A DNA stretch of 64,000 nucleotides, from positions 18,673,493 through 18,737,492 of the forward strand of contig OX465102.1 in assembly GCA_949987565.1 (NCBI GenBank). Reading direction: 5' to 3'. The stretch is from Luidia sarsii. Lineage: Eukaryota; Echinodermata; Asteroidea; Paxillosida; Luidiidae. Made by a program: the position numbers and the translations under genes. Below, one piece after another: positions 42,580-55,502 of this stretch. Every line of letters starts with the position of its first letter. The first letter of the stretch is position 1. The notes under the pieces are model-generated. The model saw only the letters and a program-made list of their open reading frames with translations. It had not been told where the DNA came from and searched no databases.

Positions 42580-45540
42580 TCTGACATCGCCATGAATTTC
42601 ACAAGGAACTAGAGGTCTATGTCTGTTTGAAAAACAGTGCATAACGCTTTTCTGTAGGTGGTTCTCCAATACCCTCCAAGCTAAATCACAGTAAGCAAAT
42701 TCAACCTTGGCAACGACCAGCCGAGTTACGAATGCGCGTGAATATGACCTGACACACAGCAAAGAGATGACAGTGGTTTCTCCGATTGCGCGACATGCCA
42801 GGACATTTGCCAGGCTGCAGCGTACGTTTTTTGGCTAGACTTAATTCGCGCGCGAACAATTTGAGAAGAAGGCAACGGACTCAAAACGACAACCTGGCTT
42901 TGACAGTCGAGAAAGGAAGTGTCCGCCTCAGCAGGGAGAACCTGTGGATTCAGCACTATCCAACCTCATGGCCTTAACATTCAGGAAGGGACGACTAATC
43001 CTCACTTCATTAACACCTCTTTTCTTTCATCTTCCCTGTGGCTTTCCCTTTGATCTCCCACCTATCTCCCGTCCCTTTGACAGCGCCTTTTCCAAACTTA
43101 GATACGTTCCAAGATTCGACCCAAGCGACCATATACCTTTGCTAATATTTGAGTGAAAATTTGCCCCTTTAACGCACTGTCACGTGACACGCGATGACGT
43201 CATGATGACATCAAGGGCGATGTGCACAATTTCAGTATGGCTCTATTGTATTCCTCTATGCATTTGCAACATTTGATAAAAATCAAAGTGTGTTCAGTGG
43301 CCAAAGTGGCTCTTATAAAACCCCTGTACAAAGTCAATGGAATTTGGGGGGAGAGGAAGAAGACGAAAAGATATTAGTACAAAAGCGATAGCTTTTCCGC
43401 TTAGCCAGAAGCTGCGGAAAAGCGAATGAAGGTTGCCCGCATAAAGAGGTTTCACCGAAGAAATCGCCGAGGTATGGAAGAGGGACCTGATGTTCCGTCC
43501 CTATAGACGGGCCTTTGTAAAAGGCCGAAACCGAGAAGGTAGCCTATACTGCTTATGGATCAAAACGTCAGCCTGTGCACATTAAGATTCCTTGTTTGGC
43601 CATTTAAGTCTGTTAGCAGTTTGCATAATTTCTTTTCATGGGGCATATCTTTAGGATTTTAACCGAAGGCAGTTCAACAAATCAGAACTGAATTATCGTG
43701 TACTCGGCAGATAAATATCCCCACTCCTCTTCTCTCATGGGGTTATTTCAAACGAACATTGGTCAGATTGGGATAATCGTGTCAAAACCGTCGGGTTTAC
43801 GGTTAACATTATAATTATTGATAAGTATAATTACGATCCCTCTGACCGCTTCGTATAAACAATTGCATTTTTCCTCAGTATAAAAAAATACTTCAGTGTG
43901 AGACGCGATATTATTTTTATCTGATATCAAGTCATATACTTGATTATCTTTATTCATAATATACATGTAATTATGATCATACAATTCAACATATACAATT
44001 CAACACACTGGTGCAAAAATATAGATTTAGATGCAATTTATGAATTTTCTGGAAACAGTTGTATAAGCTAACTCTGTTACTGAGATAAGACCATGCTATT
44101 CTTCCTTCCTTCCAAATTGGAAAACCTACTTTCCTGTGGCCAGCCATGGGTCTTTGTAAAGGGAAAATTCCCATTCGGCCTGTACATGCCCTTGTCAATA
44201 GTTGCATTTGCGCGTGCCATGCATGCCTTTTGTCCGCTTGCATAACTTTACGACCAAAAAGTCTCCTTTAGCATCTTAAACAGATTGCTTGAATTCCGGC
44301 ATCGAGGTTTTGACATCACCTGCCCGCAAAAAGCCAATTAGCATGTCCGCAGGAGCAGTTCAAATCCATCGGAAGCGCATGCACATATCTAATCTGAGTA
44401 TTTCCATTGAACATTTTGATGACTCGAATTCAAGGCGCGTTAGTTCCACAAGCATGTGACTGAAAAAAACTCTTCTTATGGGAAATTCTGCGTGAGTCAA
44501 ATAATGATACGTTTTTAGCTCAGCTGCTGTAAGTTCACAGTGGGTAAAGCTCCAGAATATTCACGACACCGTGTGTAGCCCCATGGAATATGGAGGAGCA
44601 CACAGAGCCTTTGTTTACTGTAGGGCTGTTGGAAAAACTGCGGATGGGGAACCGTGGCCCCAATTGATCTCAGAAACGCAATGCCCGATGAACTTTGCAT
44701 AATGATAGATTTCCATGTGCTGAATTGAATCTGATTGCATGGTTAATTCGAATCAAATATGCATTTTTTGGGGAATTAATACATAGTTTATTCATAATGC
44801 AGATTCATGCTTTTTTGAGATATTTTCATAGTTTCAACCTAAACATGATTGTATGAAAACAAATTTAAGGATGTGTGTCAAATTTTAGGATGTTTCCCAG
44901 ATGAGAAATGATTAAGTTCTGGTGTAGGCCTAATTGTAAATGTACAGCTAAAAACTCAACATCCCCGTCACAACAAAAAAACATCACCTTTGATGTCCTT
45001 AAGTTTCATTGCTTCCATTTCTTATAGGTTTTATTGTTTCCAAATTTGACTAGTTTCTCTCATAGTGAAGCATGAAATCAGTGCAATATCAATTCCTGAG
45101 CAGGATTTATAAAGAAATGCAAGCCACAGTTTTTATGATTGTACACAAAATTAAAGTGATAGATAGATATGTCAGATATAGACAAATTAGGTGACAAAAT
45201 GTTTGAAAGACTTCGTGGAAGAACCCCTCAAAGGAGAAAAGGAGAGTCCGAAATCTCCAGCGCGGTCATGGTGCAGTCACCAAAATTATGGAGGTGCAGA
45301 TGGGGGTCATGGAGACCGATGTAGGCCCCAGACCGGGGACTTAACGAACTGTACACCTGGAAAGATATCGAGGATTCCATCGTATCGACACTCCGTCAAG
45401 GCCGAGGCATATCAGACGGGCAAGAACCCTCCACAATCGGATCACGAGATAAGCACGACACTTCTTTGGTCAAGGATTCACAGGAAGCGTGATGAGTGCT
45501 GGAGATAGACGTTACCCTGCATTGACTATTCGGACAGCCA
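42580..45540. other. Gene-poor stretch
   Basis: No supported gene. A family H1-like pyrimidine tract is at about 43,015-43,095 and diverged cores are at about 43,490-43,600. Bases 45,190-45,510 hold a moderately GC-rich open frame (105 codons, +) with no recognisable domain, possibly an old processed remnant. Confidence 0.45.
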
Positions 45541-45545
45541 GCCTC

Positions 45546-45971
45546 TAAAGGCCGCCGCACACGAGAGCTATCTGCTGAGCAAAAATTATCTCGAGGTCGG
45601 TTAGCTCAGCACGTAGCTCTCGTGTGCGCTGAACTTTTGGTGAGATTTCTGCCTCAAGAGGCCGTGAGACCAATATCTATCCTGTTTGATTTTTTAAAAA
45701 TATATATTTTGTGGAAACCACCACGTGAACAGAGCGTGCGCTTTTATTGGCCAGTTGTTATTTTGTGCTCAGCACGTAGCTCAGGTCGCCGCACACGATG
45801 AGTTTTCATCCACGAGTGGCGGAAAAAATCAAACAGGATAGATATTGGTCTCATGGCCTCTTGAGGCAGAAATTTCACCAAAAGTTCAGAGCACACGGTG
45901 AGCTACGTGCTGAGCTAACGACCTCGAGAGACTTTTTGCTCAGCAGATAGCTCTCGTGTGCGGCGGCCTTA
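45546..45971. mobile_element. Foldback DNA element with about 147-bp terminal inverted repeats
   Basis: Left arm about 45,547-45,693 (AAGGCCGCCGCACACGAGAG, CTATCTGCTGAGC, TGAGATTTCTGCCTCAAGAG, CCAATATCTATCCTGTTTGA). The right arm, about 45,823-45,970, is its reverse complement with few mismatches. The loop is about 130 bp and holds a further CGCCGCACACG end copy. No ORF, so it is non-autonomous. Confidence 0.85.
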
Positions 45972-46070
45972 AGGGCTGGATGGCTCAGAGCACTCGGGTT
46001 CAAATCCTGGTCCTGTCAACTTTTCTTTGCCAACATTTTTTTTAAATGTCCAAGTCAGTTTCCCTTTAAA
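45972..46070 (+). mobile_element. SINE-1 fragment abutting the foldback element
   Basis: AAGGGCTGGATGGCTCAGAG, CACTCGGGTTCAAATCCTGG, TCCTGTCAACTTTTC. The middle of the head is deleted, between box A and box B. Confidence 0.6.
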
Positions 46071-47890
46071 TTGTTTGCCGATGAGTGCTTTACCTGAAGA
46101 AGTATTATTTCATATCATGTCATATCTATCATACGCACGGTACCCGCCCCTGTATGCCGCCAGATTCTAATCCACCACACAACAAACGCTGTGCTTGACA
46201 GCCATTTAAAACACTTAATTCATCGTTGTGACTCAAGAAAAATTAATCGGATTCTGCTGCTCCTTGGAAAACAATTTAGCTGACATATTCCTCCTTTCAT
46301 TTGCTTAACCTATAGGAAATTTCGATCTGGAAATATTTATATGCATTGGAAGCTTTGTGATGTTTTTCCTTTTAGATTCTTTTAGAGCCTTTCGTAATCC
46401 GACATCTTTACAAAATGGTCCATGAGACGTGGCTACAGTAATATTTTGAGTTGAACGCACACTGCATTTTTGTATTCTTTCCCTTTTAAATGTTATGACC
46501 TATGTATGTTTTTCTTACTTTAGGCCTATTTGAAGATGCAATTTAACACATACTCAGCACAGATGGTCAAGGTCTATAAAATAATCTGAACCATGGACAG
46601 AAGCAAGACTACGTGCGTATAAATTACACATCTCGATCAACCATGACGGCAGACGTTTCGATTATCTAAGCATGATCTCAAAGGCGGGATAAGTTTCAAG
46701 TCTTTCAGATTCGTATGTGATTGAATTACGCGGTGCCTGAGCTATTTTTCGCAGACCATGTGGGTACTTTGTGCTCCTAAACTAAAATTGGGTGTGGACC
46801 ACTGACTTTGATGAATATGTAAATAGTTGTACAGAACCTTGTAAAAAAACAGGGACACTATTACGACTCTGTCCTTATGCTCCCCTTTCTCATACAGAAC
46901 CTATTAAGGTATACACCTTCACAATACGGTGCATGATGTTTGCGGCGTGAAGAAATTTATAGAGACAGTGTGCTGCAAATGACTGAATTTCAGTTGTGTC
47001 AGACAAACATCTTAATACTTCACAAGCGCCAGAGACAGCGGGTCTTACGTAATCATAAGGATTGAAATCATTTTCTTTTACCGTTTAAAATATTTGTTTA
47101 AACAAAATATGAGACAACCAAGAAAAGCATGAACGGACATGATTATGCCAAGATTGTCCAAAAACCTACTTATACCATGTATCATCAATGATAGGTTGCC
47201 AAGGGAACAACTGCTCCAGACAGTGAATGCCGGATGAAGTTGCCGGATGAGAAATTCGATTCATCCATGTGTCTGCATGGAAAGGGATATTATGATTCCA
47301 ACATGTCCCTTAGTCGTTTGGAGGATCAATTTAGGATCTTTTGTACTGAATTTATTCTGTGTTACTTTGCCATCTGAAATCCGATTTGTAAAATGACATG
47401 AAAGTAAATTCGGCCGACCTTGTGCCTTATGTCGTCCGCTCAGTTCATTAGAGTCCCATCAGAAGTTAACACTTGTTTTGCAAACAATTCATCTTGATTT
47501 GAAATGTATAATTCATCTTGCCAGGTTCCAGTTAAATAGTGTTATTTAATCTGTTTGCACCTCTTCCGTGCCATTCAGCCCATTAGGACAATAATAACGT
47601 TTTTACAATGATTTGTGCACATTCATAATGGTTAAATGATCAGATTCGTTTTGAATCAGTGAATATTTGCAATTTCAATGGGGAAATAATGTTTAGTCAG
47701 ATCTATCCCCTATACACAACAAGTACATGTTCTTAGTAATAAATTCCTGTTTCATATAATTATTCAGGTGCTCTTTTTTCTGACTGACGAATGCTATTTT
47801 ACTGAAGGAATTTAAGTAGTGCACCCTGAAATTCCCATACAAATGCAATATTTCTAAGTATGAGTGAATAACTTTCACCTCTTTGGGAGA
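46071..47890. other. Downstream of the GPCR; no gene seen
   Basis: AT-rich, no exon-like ORF. Minus-strand AATAAA at 47,356-47,351 lies about 545 bases past the GPCR stop and is a candidate poly(A) signal. A diverged H1 core is at about 46,645-46,690. Confidence 0.45.
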
Positions 47891-47899
47891 TGCTTCAGG

Positions 47900-48886
47900 T
47901 TAGGATTGTTGGGCGGTGGAATTAGCAGCCATTCTCGTCAGTCCGCTCTCCTCCATCGCGTTGAGCTGATCCTGTCTGCCCGTCACACGGTAGAACACCC
48001 TCCGCATTGCCCTCTGAAATTTCTTGTACTTGAAGGAGTAGATGATCGGATTGACGAAGACGTTCAGCGAGATGAGAGCGACAGAAATGACATAGATGGT
48101 GCTCGTGAAGTCCAGCTTGCGCACTCCCACGTTGTGGAGGAAGAAGAGGAACTGGTTCAGGGTCCAGCAGATGATGAATGTGACGAAGACAATGAGAAGG
48201 GCTTTGAAGATGTTGCGTCTGGCCCGAAGAAGAGATACCCCTTGTTCGTTCCGCGCGCTCTGCGAGCCAGGCTCCGTGGCCGAGGGGAGGATGCGACGGG
48301 CGCTCCGCGAAAGCTCGATGGCGATGCCGGCGTACATGAGCGTCATCAGAGCCAGTGGAATGGCGTACTGCAGCAGGAATATCAACACAGCCACCCCTTT
48401 ACCGGTGGGCGAGGCCGAGCACCATCCGCTATCGTTCACCGACCACTGGAAGAAGACGTACATCCTGAAGGTGACCACGATGATCCAGATGCAGGCCAGG
48501 ATGAGGCCCACCGTCATCCGGCTGCCGAAGACCCTCTGGTAGCGGTAGGGGTAGACGATGGCCAGGAATCGCTCGAAGGTCACGGCCAAGAGGCTGTAGG
48601 TGGACAGGAAGAAGAAGTTCAGCAGGAAGTACTTGGTGTTCCAGAAGCTGCAGAGGAAGTGGCCCCAGACGCCGGGCAGGGCCGGATTGAAGGGCGGCAC
48701 GTACTCGTGGAGCAGGGTGAAGATGGAGGCCAGGAAGTCGATGACTGCCTGGTGGAGGATGAGGGCGTTGGTCGTCGTGTGCATGGACGGCTCGGAGACG
48801 ACGACGACGCTGACTAGGCCGTTCCCCAGGATGCCCAGGATTCCGGACATGGTGTTGACGATTCGGAGGAACAGCGACAAAGCCAT
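47900..48886 (-). CDS. Class A (rhodopsin-like) GPCR, peptide-receptor type, single exon
   Basis: An intact 328-residue seven-helix receptor. TM1 has GNGLVS (N1.50) and TM2 HQAVIDFLAS (D2.50). Cys in FLCSFW and in the second loop (GWCSASP) form the usual disulfide pair. TM3 ends LAVTFERFLAIVYPYRY, so the DRY motif is ERF. TM5 has the conserved Pro (LLQYAIPLALM). TM6 reads FIICWTLNQ, so the CWxP proline is Leu. TM7 has NPIIYSF, and helix 8 begins KYKKFQRAMRRVF. The ATG sits in a strong context (GTTGCCATGG); the frame is open upstream with no other ATG before an in-frame TAA, so the N-terminus is very short unless a 5' exon adds to it. ICL3 is about 45 residues long and Arg/Ser-rich. It resembles galanin/allatostatin/somatostatin-like invertebrate orphans; the ligand cannot be named. 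The coding region is GC-richer than its flanks. Confidence 0.92.
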   Translation of the reverse strand: MALSLFLRIVNTMSGILGILGNGLVSVVVVSEPSMHTTTNALILHQAVIDFLASIFTLLHEYVPPFNPALPGVWGHFLCSFWNTKYFLLNFFFLSTYSLLAVTFERFLAIVYPYRYQRVFGSRMTVGLILACIWIIVVTFRMYVFFQWSVNDSGWCSASPTGKGVAVLIFLLQYAIPLALMTLMYAGIAIELSRSARRILPSATEPGSQSARNEQGVSLLRARRNIFKALLIVFVTFIICWTLNQFLFFLHNVGVRKLDFTSTIYVISVALISLNVFVNPIIYSFKYKKFQRAMRRVFYRVTGRQDQLNAMEESGLTRMAANSTAQQS

Positions 48887-48959
48887 GGCAACCCAGTGGA
48901 CGTCGCTGGCAACTGATGATGGTAAGATTCTGTCCGGGGGGATGAGAAATCCTCCGCAG

Positions 48960-51900
48960 CGTGGGTCTCGTTAACCTTTACCAGCTCCGGTCAATCATTC
49001 AGTGAGACCAGTCTCCCAACCTGGCCTGCATTCGACACTCGCCTCGATCTCAAGAACTGTCCCCGAGGATACAGACAGAGCTGCTTGATAAATTTCTGTC
49101 AGCTCGGAGGGCTGGCGGGGGCTTGTGAGTACAGACGGATCGGGTGGAGACTTCAGGTTGGCTCTCTCCAATGTCCCAGTTCACAGCATAGATGGATTGC
49201 CAGCCGGTTTACCTCTGCGCACGACCTGCCCCGACATCATCGTTAGTATCGCCACCGGGGCGCGTATTTGCACATGCGCGTTACCAGCAGCCAATCGTAT
49301 CCGTCGTTACGCAATGCAACCCTCGACGCTTTGTCATTGAGTAAGTGGGCTGGTCGTTTTTAATTCAATTTTGGCGTGAGTGTTAATTAACCTCTATATT
49401 CTCAACGACCAAAACTATATTGTTTGTACTCTGATTTCTTGACGTAAGCATGTACATGTAGAGGCGATGTATGCAGGACGAAACCACCCAAATTCATTCA
49501 AACTTCATCGTTAAAAACTAATACCGGTAATCATTGGAATACGAACCTCGGCTTGGTTTTGCCATAACAAGTTTACCGGCTTATATGGCAGACGTCCACT
49601 AAAGCATTCACGCACTGTATGTAATGCAGCAACAACCACGATGACATGGATTCACCGCAGGCCGAGCTAGCGCCGAGCGAGCGCGCACCACGTGCGTAAA
49701 GTTGTACGGCCTGGGTTGCGGTCTTGGTGTGGCTCTTTCCGAACTTAAAAACGAGTCGTTAGTTCGTTAAAACGAGACGTTAGTTCGTTTTCCGCCTATG
49801 ATCCGACGAACTTATGATTGCAGTACTTCGCAGACGTTGTGATTTGTATTATTGTTATTTCAACCTCCGAATAAACAATAACACATGAAATGTATCCCAA
49901 GATACAAACCAGTTTTGGATGAATTTACGTAGGCCTAATTACTTAATATGAATTGTCATATTTTACTTGCAAGTTGCACTGATTAAAAACTCCGGAACTT
50001 AATTTTGATTAAATATTCACCACTTGACTGCATTGGCATTGTGATGGATATCACACCTTTTAAGAAGAGCTACAATGATGCGGTTTATTCGTTAAGTCAA
50101 GAATGTTATAATGAGGATTTTGGAGCGGCTTATACACCGGGCGGCATAAATTCGAAAACAAAAATACGATGTAGTTCTTACTCTGACTTCTTGACATTTT
50201 AGAGGCGGTCTATCCAGAAAGACACCATCCCAATTTATAGAAACGTCATATGTTGGGAAGTGGTCGATTTCCCAACATGGTCAGAGATCTGAGGCTGTGA
50301 CATCCCTACTTTTTCAAGCTTGCTGCAAATCGTACAAAGTCACGTCTCTGTATCACTTAATTACCAGCACATCGGTAGCCTGGACACAAAGCACTCTGTA
50401 AATGTCTGCAGTGTTTTTCGTCGTCCAGTCCATTTATAATGGGATGTCTAAGATTGGCTCTTACGAAGGTATAAGGATACTGTCTTGTTTCGATCCAATG
50501 AAAAAAATTGTGCTTTCGATTACGCTCATAATGCACATCACATCTTAAAAAAAATCGAAACGTTATGGTTTCCTTCACCCGTTTAGATATACTATAGAAT
50601 TCCTTGAAATATGATTCAATAGCTTTGACCCACCCACAAATTGTAGTTTTCCACTTATTGATTCTTGCTATTCGTATAGCATCGATCAACTGTACCATCT
50701 GTTTGCCCTTCGGAAATTAAGACAGGTAAGGTCTTCCAACTTAACACTTGCATAAGCAGCACACCTCAAGATGGAAATCAGTATATATCACTTTACTTTA
50801 CGTTCTCAGCAGTTAAGAGGGCCTGACGTTTCCATCCTGGCAGAATAGAATCTGGACAGCCGCGGGAGTAATTCTTGACCTCGTTACCTACTTAGTCGTT
50901 TCGCATCCATTTCTTTGACATCTTCATCTTAAAGCTGTCACCCAGTAGGTCGGCTCTCCCTAGAGTCATCGTCATTCTTCGAGGATATTTGTTCTGTCAA
51001 CACGTAGACTTTTACATGCTCTATCTGTGAATTACATGCTGTAGATGAAATTAATTCAGAATGAAACTTCGATAGGAACCGCGATTCCTGTTTCGCATTT
51101 AGCTCGTCCGTACGTCTACCCTGTGTGGTATACTCTTGTAAGACAAGATATAAGAATTATGTCCAATGTAAGAGTAGCGTCCCTTAATTAATTAGTGTCT
51201 CATAGCGCAGTCCTGCCCTTGTTTGGTTTGTATTTTTCACAGTAGCCCTAGTTTTCTACGAACATTAGACGTGATCAGAGGTCTACTCGGCGCGCCTTCT
51301 ACAAAGCAGCTGATATTTTTGATAGGGATTAAATTCGGTGCTCCTTGATTGATTTTCATCCTCGTTAAAAAAAGGAGAGAGATACAGGCATTGTTAGCCT
51401 ACGGGCGCATCAATAGGCTTACAATGTATCGAGAAAATAAAGTAGTTATTCAGTGCCCGTACCTGAATGCAGGCGAAATATGTATGATATTTAACGACGA
51501 CGTTACCCTTTGAACTTTGAAGCACAGTGATGCCCTCACACGCAATGATTATTTACAACGAGCCTCATTTAAGTTGTCAGCCCCATTCAACAGACCTTTT
51601 TAGGCTTATACCTGGACAATCCATGCAAGCGCAAATTCAACAGAGAAAGCCCACACATCGTCCCCAGCGCTTAATATTATGGGCTTGGTGATTGCCGTGT
51701 GATATATGAGGCTGCATACGCAATACCATCTTCTACGTTACATGCAGATAGATGCAGATAGATACAGGAAGCGTGCATTAATATTGGCCAGCAGTCTTGT
51801 TCGCGAGCCAAGCAATTTGCTGTACTCGTACCTGTAACGATTACCGCTGCTTTCGTATTGGAGTTGTACTGTTATAAAGTAGTCTGTAGGCGGTACATAA

Positions 51901-52355
51901 TAATATTATGAGATACCGCACCTGAGTTAACATCGTAGCGCAAACAGTTTGTGTGGTCTTAATGCTCCATAATCCAGGGAGTCGTCCCGGAAACGTCACG
52001 AACACTAAACCCCGATGAGCATCAAAGATGGACTCGTGACCTCTGGGAACGTTATGAGTAATCGTCTGATGGAAATGTGTATGTGGGTGTAGAAAATAAT
52101 CCAGCCAAACCATGGTTTACTTTCAATTTACCAGAACGTTGTCGATAAAATCACTCGATCAGTGTAATCCAACGAAATCTTGGCTGTGCACGTGTATACT
52201 GTTACTTAATTGCCCTAGTCCAAGCATTATGCGTAACAAATATTATCAAGGGAATAGGTCAGCGAAACCGAGACTGAGTCACGCCAGAGTCTTATTATCA
52301 ATCTCCCTTTCAGATCTTGACAGGCGCTGTTGTCGGTCTTCAGCTATACAGAATG
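48960..52355. other. Gene-poor stretch upstream of the GPCR
   Basis: Should include the GPCR 5' UTR/promoter near 48,900-49,300 (GC-richer). No other exon with splice support. A diverged H1 core (GGGCCTGACGTTTCCATCCT) is at 50,819. Confidence 0.45.
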
Positions 52356-52359
52356 TATG

Positions 52360-52665
52360 CGTTGGGTTGGGTTAGGTTTGATCGGGTTGAGTTTGGTTGG
52401 TTCGATCGGGTTAAGTTGAGTTAGGTGGGGTTTGGTTTGGTTTGGTTGGGTTGGGTTTGGATGGGTAGGGTTGTGTTTAGTTTGGTTTGGTTTGGTTCGG
52501 TAGGGTTGGGGTGGATTGTCATTGAATTGGTGTGGTTATGATTGGTTGGGTTGGGTGGGTGAATTTGGGTTGGGTTGGGCTGGGTTATGATGGATTGCTA
52601 TGGGTAGGGTGGGGTGGGTTGGCGTGGGTTGAGATGGATTGGGTTGGGATGGGTTGAGTTGGTTG
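52360..52665. repeat. G/T-rich GGTTTGGTTGGGTT-type array
   Basis: About 300 bp of TTGGGTTGGGTTTGGTTT-like sequence on the + strand with occasional A (GGGTTGAGAT). Low complexity, not a regular telomere repeat. Confidence 0.9.
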
Positions 52666-53699
52666 CCGCAGGCGTGTACACTCGCCCATCAGCACTGCTG
52701 TCATACATCGCCACATTTACTCTCTAGATCCCAGTCCCAATGGGATACGTTACGCATTCAATTTCATCGGTTTGTGCACATGTCGCAGGTTTGTCTACAA
52801 ATTGCCGCGTTAAAGCTCGGAACACGAACCATCTCAAACCTAGAGCAATGGTTTTTTTTTGTCGTTCATTCTGAGTTCAATCGACATTGCCAAGGTACGT
52901 TTGTTTATTTCGTCTGCTTTAATTTTTGAAGTCTGCCTGCACTGTAGATTATCTACCCCTGTATAAGAGGTATTCTCGCAATCTACGAAATGATCGTACT
53001 ATCGCCCGGCTATCTCCCAGCTCTGTACCAAAACTTCCTGTTTTCAAAACTATCCTCTGCTATATTTCATCGACTAATTATTACATAGAAAGTCTCAGTC
53101 TTAGCTTGGCCATCAATGTAACCGCACTGTACGCCTTTATACTGCAACAATACCAACCCGGCTTCCTCATTATCATGCTCATTCCATAGAGTTTTTGTCA
53201 GTATCTGTTTTCAAAGGTATTCTCCTTTTCCTGTGTGCTTCACCATTTGTTATATTTATAATTTAACTTGATGCTGTCTATTAACGTTTTTATATTTTTG
53301 ATGTTGTCTATTGTCTACTGACAGACGTGATGTTGTCCTTTGACATGTTTGTAATCAATTTTATACATTCTTATTGTAATTCTGATTTTTTTTTATGAAT
53401 CGTAATTTTTACCACAATTTAGCCTTTGGAATTGGAATAGTATCATACGGTACTTTGTATAGGCATGCAAGAAAAAATACCGCAGCCGAGTAAACGTGGC
53501 AATGCAGCAAGGTATAGTGTGTGGCCCAAAGGCACGACTTTGTGAATTCAAGGAATTTCTTAGGAAAATCCACGCACAAAAAAAACCATGTCGAGCTTCG
53601 AAGGAAAAAGTCTGACTGAGAATGTTCATAACATTTTTGACAAATGGCAAAGCAGAGATATGTGTAACAGCGCTGATCACCGAGCTGCTGTAGCCGACG

Positions 53700-53945
53700 T
53701 TTACAACAATTATTGGTTGCTTGCATCCGAATGAAAGCGGGGGCGTGATCCTTGGAGATATGGGGCAGTTAAAGGTTGAACGCCTCTGACGCCTCTGCGC
53801 CCCCATCCCATTTGAAAAGGCGGTCATCTCAGGGCTGGATAGCTCAAAACGTAAGAGCGCCCGTACGCAAAAACAGAGGTTTCATGGTCAAGTCCCGGTC
53901 CAAGCAATGTTGTATTTGTCATTTGTCATTTTTGTATTTGAAGTA
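53700..53945 (+). mobile_element. SINE-1, near full-length plus copy
   Basis: GCTTGCATCCGAATGAAAGC, GGGGGCGTGATCCTTGGAGA, GCCCCCATCCCATTTG, then GGGCTGGATAGCTCAAAACG, AAGAGCGCCCGTACGC, GGTCAAGTCCCGGTCC. Parallels 41.85 kb. Confidence 0.8.
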
Positions 53946-54304
53946 ATTTATCCAGTTCACCTTTGAACCAACTTCGAACGAGGTTATGCCACCATAAAGT
54001 ATGTAGTTGTAGTGCAAAACCCATTTTCTGTATATTGAGCCCAACCCGTTTTCCCATAAAAGGGTATTCGGTCTCGTTATTACTATTATGCGAAGCTCAT
54101 GTATTTCATTACACTAAGGAAACTATTTCAGTCAATTATTTGGTATCAGAGCTCACCAGAGTGAGACATTTAATCAATCGAATATTGCAGTACAAGGTTT
54201 ATAGTTCAAACGGCTTGGCAGGGTATATTGGTAAAAAAGAGTTACATAATGAACATTCATGATGCCATTCTTTGCCTATTTTATCTTTTCAATGCTTTTT
54301 TAAT

Positions 54305-54375
54305 TGAATTTCCCATATTTTGTATTGAATATTCTATATTTTGTATTGAATATTCCATATTTTGTATTGCATTTC
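54305..54375. repeat. 26-bp tandem repeat (ATATTTTGTATTGAATATTC)
   Basis: Three units, CCATATTTTGTATTGAATAT then TCTATATTTTGTATTGAATA then TCCATATTTTGTATTGCAT. AT-rich and short. Confidence 0.75.
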
Positions 54376-55502
54376 CCCAATTTGCATGAATTTTACAATG
54401 ATAATAAACCCAAAAAAAATAACAATTGCATTTAGCAATATCAATACACTATTCACTTTGGACGCTATCATTTTATGTAGTGTAAGTAAATGGAAACATT
54501 TCCGTCAAACTACACCATGGCCCTGAAATATTTTCATTGTCAGAGAACGGCACCTTTTCTAATAAAATTGGTGTTAAAATGTGCCTAATAAGCTGCCCGG
54601 AAAAGTCATGAAGTCTTAGCATGCAGAAAATACCCCACTGAGACGCTATGAAAAAATACAGGGGGCGGAATCCGCCCCCGGCTCTTTGAGGGTTAGGTAT
54701 ATAGGTCGTAATCATGCAAAATCCATTCATAATAATTACATTGCACACGAAAACACAATTTCTGTCCAAAGCATTGCAACCTACCCGTTTTATAATACAG
54801 TTCTCCGATGCTATGCGAAGTTCGTTTATATTTCATTATACATTATACAACTATTTCAATCAAATGCCAAACTGGGGCCAAACTCATTTCCCGCGTAAAA
54901 TGAATTGGTTGTTCCGTGCATGTTCTTTAATTTTGGAGTCTTCGGAAGTCTGAACGACAACAAAAATGTTTTACTACTACAGCACATTGTAAGACTAGTA
55001 TAGACGCGGCAGAATCACGATAATTATAAAAAAAATAGATGGCAAAACGTTTCCATTCAAAAATCCAGCTTCGGTGATTTAAAAAAGAAATATTGGAGTA
55101 TATGCCACTTGCAAGTCTTCACAGAGCAAGCTTTCCAAAGAATACTGGATTCCTTTCACATTCTCGGAAAGCGCTTTACATTTCAAAGTCGCATGATTGA
55201 ATCGCATCATGGATAATTTCTATGGTGGTGGAGTAACAGCTCGAAAGGGGGTGCTTTCATTGGGGCAAATTTTTGTTAGAGTCTGAGTTAGGATTTGAGT
55301 AGTGTATTGGAAACACATCTCCAAAATTCTTAGCTTTCTCAAATCACATTTTCTAGTGATTGACTCACTCGAGCAGTACATCAAATATAGTCATGCATCG
55401 TTATTTAAATTATTCGATCAGTTCATGTACCCGTACACAGAGTAAAGTCAGCGATGTCAGTAGTCACAAGTCACGCAAGTCGAACCCAAAATAATAATAA
55501 AG

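Noticed and set aside
45191..45508. 105-residue + strand ORF
   Set aside because: Moderate GC and an open frame but no domain, signal or splice evidence; kept only as a possible processed remnant.
47864..48817. A 317-residue + strand ORF rich in Asp, Glu, His and Arg
   Set aside because: It is the antisense of the GPCR, which has clear family motifs.
50357..50698. 113-residue minus-strand ORF
   Set aside because: AT-rich, no recognisable domain or splice context; likely chance.
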